Origin: an uncultured Campylobacter sp. | GTDB taxonomy: Bacteria; Campylobacterota; Campylobacteria; Campylobacterales; Campylobacteraceae | Assembly: GCF_938002845.1 (NCBI RefSeq) | Contig: NZ_CALKZP010000050.1 | Span: 62,001 to 126,000, forward strand | Direction of reading: 5' to 3' | Length of the DNA: 64,000 nucleotides | Shown here: positions 9,759 to 19,162 of the stretch, in pieces | How positions within the stretch are numbered: the first letter of the stretch is position 1 | Layout of the letters: each line of letters starts with the position of its first letter | Notes under the pieces: model-generated | What the model was told of the DNA's origin: nothing | What the model saw: only the letters and a program-made list of their open reading frames with translations | Databases searched by the model: none | Translations under genes and position numbers: made by a program

Positions 9759-10840
9759 AAATTTTATTTATCACGCTTAGAGCCGATCACGGCGGCGGCC
9801 CAAAACACGTTGATCTGCTTATAAATAATTTATCTAGCGAGATAGAGATATATCTTGCTTGTCCGCAAGATAGGCCTTACTATGATCTGTGGAACGAGTC
9901 AAAAAAGATTAAAGACATATTTATCTTGCCGCATAGAAAATTTAGTGTGAAAAAACTCCTTGGGCTGAATAAATTTATAAAAGATAATGATATAGAGATA
10001 GTCCATTCCCATGGCAAGGGCGCAGGCATATATTCGCGGATACTTAAAATTTTAAATCCAAGGCTAAAAATAGTCCATACTTTACACGGCGTTCATGTCG
10101 GAGAATACGGCCTTTTGAAAAAGAGCGCGTATATTTTTTTGGAGCGATTTTTAACGTTATTTACCGATAAATTTATAAATGTCTCAAAGAGCGAAAATGA
10201 GGCTTGTTTAAAGCTTAGACTATTTAAAAAAAGTAAGTGCGAGGTCGTATATAACGGCATAAAAGCTCTTTTGAAAGACGATAATGCCAAGATAAAATTT
10301 AATCTATCGGGAAAAAGGGTAGTTACGACTATTTCGAGATTTGATTATGCGAAAAATATGTCTTTGGCATACGAGATAGCTAAAAATTTTAAAGACAACT
10401 CAGACATCGTTTTTTTGTGGCTCGGAGACGGCGACGATAGGGCGAAATTTGAATCTATGACAAAAAAAGACGGCGCAAATATAATCTTTACGGGCTTTAC
10501 CGATGAAATGCCAGCGTATCTATCCGCTACGGACATCTACTTGTCTACGTCCAGGTGGGAGGGGCTGCCTTATGCGCTCATAGAGGCGCAGTCGCTCGGC
10601 ATCCCGATAGTAGCGACAAACGTCGTGGGAAATAACGAAGTCGTAGAAAACGGCAAAAGCGGATTTTTGTTTGAGAGCGCACAGCAGGCGCGCCGGGATA
10701 TAGAAATTTTATTAAATGATGAGAAAATATACGGTAAAATGCGAAGCGAAGCGTTGCTAAATTTTAAAGATAAATTTGATATCGGCATCGCGATTCGTAA
10801 AGTGGAAAAAATTTACGAGCAGATATTTGAAAATAAATAG
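9755..10840 (+). CDS. Glycosyltransferase family 4
   Basis: 361 residues. Classic GT4 features are present: an N-terminal LRADHGGGPKHVDLL loop, the acceptor-domain motif IVHSHGKGAGIYSRIL, TISRFDYAKNMSLAYEIA at the inter-domain link, WLGDGDD, and the donor-binding block STSRWEGLPYALIEAQSLG (E-x7-E type). It is a retaining enzyme by family and likely builds the same glycan as its neighbours. The preceding gene ends in its ATGA; the next gene starts 18 bases downstream behind its own GGGAG ribosome site. Base composition returns towards the genome norm in its second half. Confidence 0.85.
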   Translation: MKILFITLRADHGGGPKHVDLLINNLSSEIEIYLACPQDRPYYDLWNESKKIKDIFILPHRKFSVKKLLGLNKFIKDNDIEIVHSHGKGAGIYSRILKILNPRLKIVHTLHGVHVGEYGLLKKSAYIFLERFLTLFTDKFINVSKSENEACLKLRLFKKSKCEVVYNGIKALLKDDNAKIKFNLSGKRVVTTISRFDYAKNMSLAYEIAKNFKDNSDIVFLWLGDGDDRAKFESMTKKDGANIIFTGFTDEMPAYLSATDIYLSTSRWEGLPYALIEAQSLGIPIVATNVVGNNEVVENGKSGFLFESAQQARRDIEILLNDEKIYGKMRSEALLNFKDKFDIGIAIRKVEKIYEQIFENK

Positions 10841-10858
10841 ATCAATTAGGGAGCAGTA

Positions 10859-11983
10859 ATGAAAAAAGCCCTTATTCACGACTGGTTTAGCACCTATGCG
10901 GGCGCGGAGAAATGCGTCGAGAGTTTTACCGATATCTGGGATGATTTTGAAATTTACAGCCTCATCGACTTTTTAAGCGGTGCCGACCGAGATAAAATTT
11001 TAAAAGGCAAGCGCGCCCACACGAGCTTTATCCAGAAGCTACCCTTTGCAAAGGATAAATACCGCAACTACCTGCCGCTATTTCCGCTCGCGATCGAGCA
11101 GTTTGATCTAAGCGGCTATGATGTCGTGCTATCTAGCTCGCATGCCGTAGCAAAGGGGGTTCTCACACACTCAAATCAACTCCACATCGCTTATGTACAT
11201 ACGCCGATCCGCTACGCGTGGGATCTATATCATCAGTACTTGCGCGAAAGTGAGCTGGATCGTGGTTTAAAGGGTGCGTTGGCGAAGTATTTTTTGCATA
11301 AAATTAGGCTTTGGGACGCGAGCACCGCAAACCGCGTGGATCACTACGTCGCAAATAGTCGCTACATCGCGCGCCGTATCAAAAAAACATACGGCAAGCT
11401 TAGCGACGTCATCTATCCGCCCGTGGACGTCGATAAATTTACGCTACGCGAAGCCAAAGAGGAGTTCTACCTCACTGCCTCACGCATGGTACCGTACAAA
11501 AAGATCGATCTCATTGTAGAGGCATTTTCGCAGACTGATAAAAAGCTGCTCGTTATCGGCGACGGGCCCGATATGGCGAAAATAAAATCAAAAGCGGGCA
11601 AAAATGTCGAACTTTTGGGCTTCGCAGATGATGAAACGATGGCGAATCTTATGGGGCGGGCTAAGGCGTTTGTTTTTGCCGCTGAGGAGGACTTCGGCAT
11701 TACGCCGGTGGAAGCGCAGGCATGCGGCACGCCGGTGATCTGCTTCGGGCGCGGCGGTGCTCGCGAGACGGTGATTGATGGCGAGAGCGGGCTGTATTTT
11801 ATGGAGCAAAATACAAAGGAGCTGCTCGCTGCCGTAGCTAAATTTGAGCAAAATTATGATAAATTTGAGCCTGTAAAAATCAGAGAAAATTCTTTAAAAT
11901 TTTCGCGCGCGCGCTTTGAAGCCGAGATCAAAAGCTACGTCGAGAAAAAATATGAGGAATTTAAGGACGGCCTAAATGACTAA
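10859..11983 (+). CDS. Glycosyltransferase family 4 (mannosyltransferase-like)
   Basis: 374 residues with a GGGAG ribosome site before the ATG. The start (MKKALIHDWFSTYAGAEKC), VLSSSHAVAKGVLTHSNQ, HIAYVHTPIRYAWDLYHQYL and the donor block EEDFGITPVEAQACGTP are those of the GT4 subgroup that includes WbaZ/WbdC-type mannosyltransferases. Immediate linkage to manC (8-base overlap) makes GDP-mannose or a GDP-mannose-derived sugar the likely donor; this is context, not proof. Codon use is that of the core genome, unlike the AT-rich genes between 1.5 and 6.8 kb. Confidence 0.85.
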   Translation: MKKALIHDWFSTYAGAEKCVESFTDIWDDFEIYSLIDFLSGADRDKILKGKRAHTSFIQKLPFAKDKYRNYLPLFPLAIEQFDLSGYDVVLSSSHAVAKGVLTHSNQLHIAYVHTPIRYAWDLYHQYLRESELDRGLKGALAKYFLHKIRLWDASTANRVDHYVANSRYIARRIKKTYGKLSDVIYPPVDVDKFTLREAKEEFYLTASRMVPYKKIDLIVEAFSQTDKKLLVIGDGPDMAKIKSKAGKNVELLGFADDETMANLMGRAKAFVFAAEEDFGITPVEAQACGTPVICFGRGGARETVIDGESGLYFMEQNTKELLAAVAKFEQNYDKFEPVKIRENSLKFSRARFEAEIKSYVEKKYEEFKDGLND

Positions 11984-13340
11984 TATAATCCTAAGCGGCG
12001 GCAGCGGTACGAGGTTGTGGCCCATCAGCCGCACGCTTATGCCGAAGCAGTTCGTGCGCCTCTTTGGCGACCGCTCGCTTTTTATGATGAGCTACGAGCG
12101 AAATTCTCCTCTATGCGAGCGCACGCTCGTCGTCTCGAACGAGCAGCAGTATTTTTTGGCGCTCGATCAGCTTGAGGCCCTAGGCGCGCGCGGCGTAAAA
12201 TTTCTACTCGAGCCCGTCGGCAGAAATACGGCTCCTGCGATCGCGCTTGCGTGTTTGAGTTTAAAGGCCGAGGAGATTGTTTTTGTAACGCCGAGCGATC
12301 ATCTAATTAGAGATGAGGCGGCGTATAAAAACAGCGTCTTGCGCGCACGCGAGCTTGCGAAGCAGGGGTTTTTGGTGACGTTTGGTATCAAGCCCGCGGA
12401 TGCAAATACGGGCTACGGCTATATCGAAGCAAGCGGCGAGGACGTGTTAAAATTTCACGAAAAGCCTGAGCTTGCGGCAGCGCAAAGCTACATAGTGGCG
12501 GGGAATTTTTACTGGAACAGCGGCATGTTTATGTTTAAAGCGGGCGTATTTTTAGGCGAACTAAAAGCGCAGAGCCCTGAAATTTACGAAGCCTGCGTTC
12601 GCGCGCACGGAAATTCTAACGCGGAAAATCCGATTAGAATTAAACTAGGCGATATGCAAGAAATCCCCGCAGATAGTATCGATTACGCAGTTATGGAGCG
12701 CACGAGCCTTGCTAAGGTCGTACCCGCAGATATCGGCTGGAGCGATCTGGGAAGCTTCGATAGCTTGGACGCCGAGCTGCCCAAAGACGCGAACGGCAAC
12801 ACCGCAAGCGAGCAAAATATCGCTCTAAATTCTAAAAACAATCTCATCATCGGCTCGGGCCGTACGATAGCCGCCATAGACGTCGAGGATCTTGCTATCG
12901 TCGATACCAAAGACGCCCTGCTCGTATGTAAAAAAGGCTCTACCCAAAAGGTAAAGCAGGTGGTGGAGCGGCTAGGCGGTGGCGATCTAGCGCGCGTGCA
13001 CGTAACGACGCACCGCCCGTGGGGCAGCTATACGGTGCTCGAAGATGAGCGCGGCTATAAGATCAAGCGTATAGTCGTTAAGCCTGGCAAGCGGCTATCG
13101 CTGCAAAAGCACTACCACCGCAACGAGCACTGGATTGTCGTTAGCGGCACTGCGACTGTGACTGTGGGTGAGCAAAATTTCTTGCTGCGCGAGAATGAAT
13201 CTACGTTCATTAGGATGGGCGAGGTCCATCGCCTCGCAAACGAGGGCAAAATCCCCGTCGTGCTAATCGAAGCTCAAGTCGGCAGCTACACCGGCGAGGA
13301 TGATATCGTGCGCCTGCAAGATGATTTTAATAGGAGCTAG
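11976..13340 (+). CDS. manC: Mannose-1-phosphate guanylyltransferase / mannose-6-phosphate isomerase
   Basis: 454 residues, near the usual length of the bifunctional type II enzyme. The nucleotidyltransferase signature LSGGSGTRLWPISR is at the N-terminus, followed by PKQF, FVTPSDHLI and NFYWNSGMFMF. The C-terminal cupin isomerase domain begins at PWGSYTVLEDERGYKIKRI and contains the metal-binding QKHYHRNEHW. It converts fructose-6-phosphate through mannose-6-phosphate and, from mannose-1-phosphate, makes GDP-mannose. No phosphomannomutase gene is in the window, so that step must be encoded elsewhere. It overlaps the upstream glycosyltransferase gene by 8 bases. Confidence 0.93.
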   Translation: MTNIILSGGSGTRLWPISRTLMPKQFVRLFGDRSLFMMSYERNSPLCERTLVVSNEQQYFLALDQLEALGARGVKFLLEPVGRNTAPAIALACLSLKAEEIVFVTPSDHLIRDEAAYKNSVLRARELAKQGFLVTFGIKPADANTGYGYIEASGEDVLKFHEKPELAAAQSYIVAGNFYWNSGMFMFKAGVFLGELKAQSPEIYEACVRAHGNSNAENPIRIKLGDMQEIPADSIDYAVMERTSLAKVVPADIGWSDLGSFDSLDAELPKDANGNTASEQNIALNSKNNLIIGSGRTIAAIDVEDLAIVDTKDALLVCKKGSTQKVKQVVERLGGGDLARVHVTTHRPWGSYTVLEDERGYKIKRIVVKPGKRLSLQKHYHRNEHWIVVSGTATVTVGEQNFLLRENESTFIRMGEVHRLANEGKIPVVLIEAQVGSYTGEDDIVRLQDDFNRS

Positions 13341-13341
13341 G

Positions 13342-14652
13342 ATGAAAAAGCAACTCTGCGTTTTGATAATCTTGGCTGTCGATATTTTCGGCATCTGGCT
13401 TTGCTTCGGACTTGCCGTGGTGCTTAAAAATCTGCTCTACGGCGATAGCGTGCTACTGGACATTGGCAGGTATCAGGGCTTCGCGCCGTCCTATGTCATA
13501 ATGATATTTCTATTTTTCTATCAGGGGATCTATTCGAGGCGATATGATTTTTGGCACGAGAGTAGAATTTTAGTAAAAAGCTGCTTCTTGGGGCTTTTAC
13601 TAAGCCTAGCGCTACTTGCTTTAATCAAAGTCAATTACGAATTTTCGCGTGCCAGCTTTATTTTGAGCTTTACCTTTATGGCGGTGGTTTTGCCGCTTTT
13701 TAAGCTCGTAACGAAAAGGAAGCTTTTTAAATTTGGATTATGGCAGAAGAGGGCGAAAATTTTAGGCGAGGGCGAGGAGTTTGAGAGCGCCGTCTTAGAA
13801 AGCGCGTATTTAGGATATGTTAGAGCTCTTGGCGGCGATTACGACGTGTTATTTATCGGCGGAAGCAGGCTTGGTGCGGAGGCTTTGAATGAGCTTATCG
13901 AACATAACATCAGAAAAAACAAAGAAATTTTATTCACCCCCGTGTTGCGCTCATACGACTTTACGCAGACGGATATTTACAGCGTTTTTGCTTCGCGCAC
14001 CAGCCTCTTTGCGATACGAAATTCTCTGAAAAGCCCTTTAAATTTAGCTCTTAAACGCGGGCTTGATTTGGCGCTAATTTTCTTGGCGCTTCCTTTGTTG
14101 GTGCCGATTTTTGGCGTAATCGCGCTGATGATGAAGCTAAAAGAGCCCGCGGGACGCATATTTTTTTCGCATCAAAGGATGGGATTTGGCGGCAAGCCGT
14201 TTGGATGCCTGAAATTTCGCTCGATGAAAGAGAATGGGGACGAAATTTTAGCTCAGTATCTAAAGCAAAATCCGCAAGAAGTGGAGTATTTTGAAAAATA
14301 TCATAAATACGAGCATGATCCGCGCATCACGAAGCTAGGCGATTTTTTGCGCAAAAGCTCGCTCGATGAGCTTCCGCAGCTGATCAACGTCCTAAAGGGC
14401 GAAATGAGCATCGTAGGTCCTCGCCCGTGCGCGCAATACGAGCGCAAAGATATGGGCGAATACGCCGATCTCATCCTGGCCGTCAAGCCCGGCATTACGG
14501 GGCTTTGGCAGGTGAGCGGGCGCAGCGATGTGGATTTTGCGACCAGGGCGGGCATGGATACGTGGTATATGAAAAACTGGTCGATCTGGAACGACATCGT
14601 AATTATTTTAAAAACCTTCAAAGTCGTTTTGGCGCGCGAAGGGGCAAGCTGA
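13342..14652 (+). CDS. Undecaprenyl-phosphate sugar phosphotransferase (WbaP/PglC-type)
   Basis: 436 residues from the ATG at 13342, preceded by AGGAGCTAGG; an in-frame codon at 13300 would overlap manC. Four to five N-terminal membrane segments are followed near residue 240 by the polyprenyl glycosylphosphotransferase domain: KRGLDLALIFLALPLLVPIF, FFSHQRMGFGGKPFGCLKFR, SLDELPQLINVLKGEMSIVG with PRP, and KPGITGLWQVSGRSDVDF. The enzyme loads the first sugar phosphate onto undecaprenyl phosphate and starts repeat-unit synthesis. The large WbaP-type architecture suggests a hexose-1-phosphate substrate. It is the last gene of the operon; no strong hairpin terminator is visible after it. Confidence 0.88.
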   Translation: MKKQLCVLIILAVDIFGIWLCFGLAVVLKNLLYGDSVLLDIGRYQGFAPSYVIMIFLFFYQGIYSRRYDFWHESRILVKSCFLGLLLSLALLALIKVNYEFSRASFILSFTFMAVVLPLFKLVTKRKLFKFGLWQKRAKILGEGEEFESAVLESAYLGYVRALGGDYDVLFIGGSRLGAEALNELIEHNIRKNKEILFTPVLRSYDFTQTDIYSVFASRTSLFAIRNSLKSPLNLALKRGLDLALIFLALPLLVPIFGVIALMMKLKEPAGRIFFSHQRMGFGGKPFGCLKFRSMKENGDEILAQYLKQNPQEVEYFEKYHKYEHDPRITKLGDFLRKSSLDELPQLINVLKGEMSIVGPRPCAQYERKDMGEYADLILAVKPGITGLWQVSGRSDVDFATRAGMDTWYMKNWSIWNDIVIILKTFKVVLAREGAS

Positions 14653-15167
14653 TAGTTTATAGAGTTTAAAACGGGGCTGCCTCTTTTGAGATAAATTTTA
14701 AATTTAATACGGCGCTTCGATCGAGATATTAGAATCGCTTGAGGCTAAATTTGCACTATTTAAAATCATATATAACAATACAATCGCGCGGCAATAGCTA
14801 GGAGTTTGCAGTGCAAAATTTGAAATTTTGAAATTTCATCGCATGCTTGCGTAAAATAAGACTATGCAAAAATGGTGATAGTTTAATGCAGACGACCAAG
14901 ATTATGTAGTATCGCGGGAAAAGTATTAGCCGTTAATCATATTGTTTAAGCACACATAAAAATAGCGCTACCTGATAAATTTCACTGCCGCTTTCCGCTT
15001 TTGCGCGAATACTACTATGTAAAATTTACGCAAAGCAGATGAATTTTATCCTCGTTTCCGCGTTGACATATTTTAAAATTTTAAAATGCCTATTTTGCAA
15101 AAGCGACAGCTATTTTAAAATTTAGGTAATTTGTAGATAAAATTTTGATCTATTTGAGCAGTAAAAA
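14653..15167. other. Gene-free interval after the polysaccharide operon
   Basis: About 515 bases without a convincing gene. It holds several AAATTT/AAATTTT words of the kind found throughout the intergenic DNA of this window. I saw no strong terminator, promoter or RNA structure. Confidence 0.6.
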
Positions 15168-15243
15168 TGGTGTCCCGTGTAGGATTCGAACCTACGGCCG
15201 CCTGATTAAGAGTCAGATGCTCTACCAACTGAGCTAACGAGAC
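15168..15243 (-). tRNA. tRNA-Lys (anticodon CTT)
   Basis: The minus strand folds into a full 76-base cloverleaf with an encoded CCA. Acceptor GTCTCGT pairs with ACGGGAC, the D arm has GCTC/GAGC, the anticodon stem TCTGA/TCAGG holds loop CTCTTAA with anticodon CTT (complement of 15208-15210), and the T loop is GTTCGAATC. It reads AAG; a TTT-anticodon lysine tRNA must exist elsewhere. A TACAAT-like -10 element lies about ten bases upstream of the mature 5' end. Confidence 0.97.
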
Positions 15244-15467
15244 AAGAACTGTAATTGTAGTGATAAAAATATAAAAAACTGATTAAATTTTATAAAAATT
15301 TCGTTAAATTTCATAAAATTATATCAGTCTTTATATATCCAATGACTCATAAAAATTAAATAAAATACTTTAGTAAAGAATCAATAAATTTTTTAAAAAA
15401 ATAACCTATGCGCTTCAATTTCACATCTAGGCGCTCTTGCACAAACTCAACACAAAGCCAAAACAAG

Positions 15468-15487
15468 AAGCCCCATAGGCGGGGCTT
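15468..15487 (-). terminator. Hairpin terminator of the SYLF gene
   Basis: AAGCCCC and GGGGCTT form a 7-bp stem around a 6-base loop, just downstream of the minus-strand SYLF gene, followed on that strand by CTTGTTTTGG. The T-run is modest. Confidence 0.6.
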
Positions 15488-15498
15488 GGCTCGATAAT

Positions 15499-16317
15499 TT
15501 ATTTTGCTTTTTTAGCCTTTTTGCTTCGCGTAGCCTTAGCATGAGTTCTAGGAGAGCGGTTTGAGATGATTGGCTTACCATCAGGGTATTTTTTCTGCAC
15601 GTGACTTACAGGTATCGCTGCACTGCTGCTAGCGCCATATTTCTCGCCGTTTGTGAAATACTTCCTCATCACTTCCTTCCATCTTTTTGCGTATTTATTC
15701 GCGCGCGGAGAATCGTTTAAGATATCCTCGTAGTCGTAAATTCTCTCATAGAAGTCGTTAGTTAGTTGATCGTCGATAGTGATTCTGCCGTTGTCGATCG
15801 ATACGCCTAGGTAGACGCCTGTTTGCTCGCCCGGGCTTACCATCCATGCAGAAATATCAGGTAGATCGGTTGCGCGACCGGTTCTTCTACCTACGCCGCC
15901 TGCTGCAGCACCTACATTGATCTCAAGGGTGTCTGTGCCAGTAAAAATGTCTTGATATGACTTCGTAGTATGAAAGATCATCACGATGTCGCTCGTCTCG
16001 TAGCCTGCCTGTAAGCCCACGCCGTAGCCTTTATATTTGATAAAAATCGGTGAACTCCACTCACCGTTCTCGCCTTTGACACTAAAAATTCCATCGCCGT
16101 ACTGCAGCGATGCGCCCGCAGCTAGGCGTTTTACGTCGGTTAGGATTGCGACGGCTTTGGCGCTGGTTAGATAGCGCTCATCGGTGCCGAAGTTATTAGC
16201 CGCTACGAAAGATCTAACGACGTTAGTCGCCGCTATAACCTCTTGATTTGCCACGACGTCCGCGTGCAAAAGACCGCAAAGTGCAACAGATGCTAGAAGC
16301 AAAAACTTTTTCATCAT
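15499..16317 (-). CDS. Exported SYLF-domain (YSC84-like) lipid-binding protein
   Basis: 272 residues with an N-terminal signal peptide (MMKKFLLLASVALCGLLHAD). The body (AKAVAILTDVKRLAAGASLQ, GDGIFSVKG, GVGLQAGYETSDIVMIFHT, INVGAAAGGVGRRTGRATD) matches the SYLF domain, which binds phosphoinositides in eukaryotes and is of unknown periplasmic or envelope role in bacteria. The C-terminus is a short Lys/Arg-rich tail that may be unstructured. The ribosome site AAGGA precedes two adjacent ATG codons, so the start may be 16317 or 16314. It stands alone between the tRNA and the divergently transcribed M23 gene. Confidence 0.85.
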   Translation of the reverse strand: MMKKFLLLASVALCGLLHADVVANQEVIAATNVVRSFVAANNFGTDERYLTSAKAVAILTDVKRLAAGASLQYGDGIFSVKGENGEWSSPIFIKYKGYGVGLQAGYETSDIVMIFHTTKSYQDIFTGTDTLEINVGAAAGGVGRRTGRATDLPDISAWMVSPGEQTGVYLGVSIDNGRITIDDQLTNDFYERIYDYEDILNDSPRANKYAKRWKEVMRKYFTNGEKYGASSSAAIPVSHVQKKYPDGKPIISNRSPRTHAKATRSKKAKKAK

Positions 16318-16422
16318 TTAATCCTTTTAAAATTGAATTTTCGTTATTATAACAGCAATTTCATTTGTTTTAGCTAATTTTTAACAAAAAATTGATGAAA
16401 AATAACGAATTTTGGAAAATTT

Positions 16423-17235
16423 ATGAAATTTCTAGCTATTTTTGCACTTTTGGCGATCAAAATTTTCGCTTTAGACATAGTAAACGGTGATGTTGTTATC
16501 TTAAAATTAGATAAAAGCACGACCGAGTTGAGCTTTGGCTCAAAGAAAATCCCCCTCATCACGGCGCCAAATTCTAGCGATAAAATCGCCGTTTTGGCGG
16601 CAAACTACCGCGCTAAGGGGGATTTCGCGCTGCGGATAGTAGATCAAAGCGGCAGCCACGAGCAGATCGTCGCTTTGAAAAAGGGCGAGTATAAAAAAGA
16701 GGCCTTAAGTGTCGCTCCTGGTAAAGTTAAACCGCCCAAAGAAGCCGCCGCACGTATCAAAAAAGAGCTCGACGAAGCCAACGCGATCTATGCGATCACC
16801 ACGCCACGCTATCTTTTTTCCACGCCGTTTGAGTTGCCTTTAAACTCCAAAATAACCTCTGCATTCGGCAATGCCCGCACCTTTAATGGCGAGCTTAAAA
16901 GCTATCACAGCGGCACCGATTATCGCGCCGCGGTAGGCACTGCGGTGCGCGCCGCCAACGACGGCGTCGTAGTCATCGCCAAAGACCGCTACTACGCCGG
17001 CGGTTCGGTCGTGATCGATCACGGCGGCGGCATCTATTCGCAGTACTATCATCTAAGCGAGATCAAAGTGGCGCTTGGCGATCACGTTCACAAAGGCGAT
17101 GAAATCGCGCTTTCGGGCGAGAGCGGTAGAGTCAGCGGCCCGCATCTGCACTTCGGCATCGCGATCAACGGCGTGAGCGTCAATCCGCTAAGCTTCGTCG
17201 CTAAATTCAACGAAGTGGTTTTTGGCGAGCGCTAA
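16423..17235 (+). CDS. M23-family metallopeptidase (peptidoglycan endopeptidase)
   Basis: 270 residues with a signal peptide ending near residue 17. The C-terminal LytM domain has the zinc and catalytic motifs: YHSGTDYRA (H-x3-D) near residue 160, HYH-like DHGGGIYSQYYH, and GPHLHFGI (H-x-H). The enzyme should cut peptide cross-links of periplasmic peptidoglycan; M23 enzymes of this kind contribute to cell shape in related genera. The next gene begins one base after its stop, so the two are one transcription unit. The start is the only ATG compatible with the signal peptide. Confidence 0.9.
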   Translation: MKFLAIFALLAIKIFALDIVNGDVVILKLDKSTTELSFGSKKIPLITAPNSSDKIAVLAANYRAKGDFALRIVDQSGSHEQIVALKKGEYKKEALSVAPGKVKPPKEAAARIKKELDEANAIYAITTPRYLFSTPFELPLNSKITSAFGNARTFNGELKSYHSGTDYRAAVGTAVRAANDGVVVIAKDRYYAGGSVVIDHGGGIYSQYYHLSEIKVALGDHVHKGDEIALSGESGRVSGPHLHFGIAINGVSVNPLSFVAKFNEVVFGER

Positions 17236-17236
17236 A

Positions 17237-19162
17237 ATGTCCTACAATCCGAAGGAATTAATGAAAAAAATTCTCGCAGGTAGCGATTTTAAGCTAAAAG
17301 GCTCGGTCAAAGGTCGTGTGCGCGTCGCGAGTAGGGACGGAGCGATCGTAAATTTTACCGCTGCAGACTTCGGCGTGCAGAGCCTAAATGACAAAATTTC
17401 GCTCAGTGGCGAGCAGTTCGAACGCTTTAGAGCTAGAATTTTTGGGATTTTAAACTCTGGCGGACGCGAGCTTGCAGGTAGGCTCACGCTCTCTTCTACG
17501 CCTAAAAAGAAAGCCCGCGCAGATCGTCTCCGCGCGGCAGATGGTTATGCGGAGTTTGACGGCGCCTGCGATTTTGGTAGCTTTTGCGAAGGAGATTCGG
17601 GCGCAGTTTCGCCCGAGGCTGGCGACAGCTTGGCAAAGACCTCGTATGCCACAAATGCAAGGCGCGGCGAGCGAGATTTTCCTGCGCGCAGCGCTCAGAG
17701 TGTGCGAGATTTTGCTTCACGAGCAGAATTTCAAGATGCTTCGCAAGCAGAATTTTATGGTGCGGCTCGGGCGGAATTTTGCGCAGATACCGCGTGGGAT
17801 ACGGCGCGCGAGAATTTAATTTTGCAAAATGATGCTGCGCAGGATGACATGAGTGTGGGGCTTGCTGCTAGTTTCGAAGAGAGCGCAAATGCGAGGAGTG
17901 AAAATTTTATGCTGCAAAGCTCTGCGTCTATGAATTCTGCCAAAGGACAAAGCTTCATTCCTGCATCGCGAAATTTTATTTCCGCGCAAAGCTCTGCGCT
18001 CGTGAAAGATTCCGCATTTGAGGCGCAAAATTCTAATTTTATGGCGCAAACGGAGAATTTTGCAGCTGAAAATTCGTTTGTAGCAGAGCAGGGCGCGAAC
18101 TTACGAAGTAAAAATTCTACGGCGCAAAGCTCTGCATCAAAAAATTCCACTTTCGCAAATTCTGCGCTTGATATAAAGTGCGCAAATGATTGTGGGCCTC
18201 AAGGCTCCGAGTTTTCTAAGGGGCAAATCGCGAATTCCGCTAGCTGCCGTGCCGCAAATTTTGCCTTAGAAAATGCCTTGGAATTCGCGCCTCAAGATGA
18301 GAATTTCGTCGGTGAGGATTCAATATTTTTGGCAAAAGGGCAAAATTACGCGCTAAAAAATTCCGACGAGCAAAATTTAGCACAGAAAATCTCCGCACAA
18401 GAGCGGCACCCTTCAAATTTGCCGCCGCAAGCGGGAAATAAATTTGTGCCCGAATTTGAGCAATCCGCGCAGTCTGCGTTAACGGGTGAGAATTCTACGT
18501 TTGCTTCTTCTATGGCGGAGGGGGCGCTTGGTGATGAGCCTGCGTCTGCTGCTTTTGGGAGCGAATCAACTTTTGCGGCTAAGCCCGTAAATTTCTATGG
18601 CAAGCCTGAGCGCAAAGTGCCTACGAAAGAGCGCGAGAGCCTTCGAGAGCGTCCGCAGGCTCTGCCTATTGCAAGCGCTTCGCGTCCTATCTCGCTACCG
18701 CAAGCGCCTAGAGCTAGGCTCATCGAGCTTAAGCCGCGCTTCATAGGTATCGTGCACAGGATTAAAATTTCGTTTTTGAAAAAGAGCGCGAGCGAGCCGG
18801 GCGAAGGGGTTTTGGCGCGCGTTCGTATTCCACTTTTGATGGAGAATTTCGGTCTTAATGATATTTTGTCGTCCACGGCGAGCTACCAAATGGCGAAAAA
18901 GATGGTGCGCACGATCGCTGATCTTTACATCGCCAAGGATCTGCGCGGCGTGCACATAGGCGTGCCGGTGCGCCTTGAAATGGGCTTTAAAAGCGGTATC
19001 TCTGACGTCAGCAACCACGCCTTTATCTTTAAGCTCATCGAGGACAGCCTCGTTAAAAACGGCGTCATCGACGACGACAATGCAGATATCGTGCGCGAGA
19101 TTAAGCTTTTTAAGCAAGATGTTTTCGACGGGATTTTAGTAAACATCATGCGGTTTGAGTAG
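17237..19162 (+). CDS. Unknown protein with RusA-like C-terminal region and ~400-residue low-complexity insertion
   Basis: 641 residues from the ATG at 17237. Residues 1-95 form a compact N-terminal part (KGSVKGRVRVASRDGAIVNF). Residues ~96-485 are low-complexity, rich in Ala, Ser, Asn, Gln, Glu and Phe, with repeated QNS, ENF and AQSSA units. The C-terminal ~155 residues look folded (VRIPLLMENFGLNDILSSTA, VPVRLEMGFKSGISDVSN, NGVIDDDNADIVREIKL). The spacing of SDVSN, K-x3-D and GVIDDD recalls RusA-type resolvases (DLDN...K...D...EDD), but the second Asp of DLDN is Ser here, so activity is doubtful. Homologues beside M23 genes in other Campylobacterota are, as I recall, far shorter. The final 29 bases, stop included, recur 65 bases downstream. 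Confidence 0.6.
   Translation: MSYNPKELMKKILAGSDFKLKGSVKGRVRVASRDGAIVNFTAADFGVQSLNDKISLSGEQFERFRARIFGILNSGGRELAGRLTLSSTPKKKARADRLRAADGYAEFDGACDFGSFCEGDSGAVSPEAGDSLAKTSYATNARRGERDFPARSAQSVRDFASRAEFQDASQAEFYGAARAEFCADTAWDTARENLILQNDAAQDDMSVGLAASFEESANARSENFMLQSSASMNSAKGQSFIPASRNFISAQSSALVKDSAFEAQNSNFMAQTENFAAENSFVAEQGANLRSKNSTAQSSASKNSTFANSALDIKCANDCGPQGSEFSKGQIANSASCRAANFALENALEFAPQDENFVGEDSIFLAKGQNYALKNSDEQNLAQKISAQERHPSNLPPQAGNKFVPEFEQSAQSALTGENSTFASSMAEGALGDEPASAAFGSESTFAAKPVNFYGKPERKVPTKERESLRERPQALPIASASRPISLPQAPRARLIELKPRFIGIVHRIKISFLKKSASEPGEGVLARVRIPLLMENFGLNDILSSTASYQMAKKMVRTIADLYIAKDLRGVHIGVPVRLEMGFKSGISDVSNHAFIFKLIEDSLVKNGVIDDDNADIVREIKLFKQDVFDGILVNIMRFE
17522..18700 (+). repeat. 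AATT-anchored degenerate repeat expansion inside the RusA-like gene
   Basis: AATT centres occur in one codon register (AAT-T as N-S/N-F or GAA-TTT as E-F) at, for example, 17728, 17752, 17776, 17904, 17934, 17973, 18036, 18057, 18072, 18114, 18144 and 18159. Spacings vary from 15 to 57 bases and are mostly multiples of three. The period is less regular than in priA. Confidence 0.75.

Noticed and set aside
17755..18150. Minus-strand open frames opposite the RusA-like gene insertion, and others at 18695-19117
   Set aside because: They are shadows created by the biased codons of the plus-strand gene; no ribosome site or family feature.
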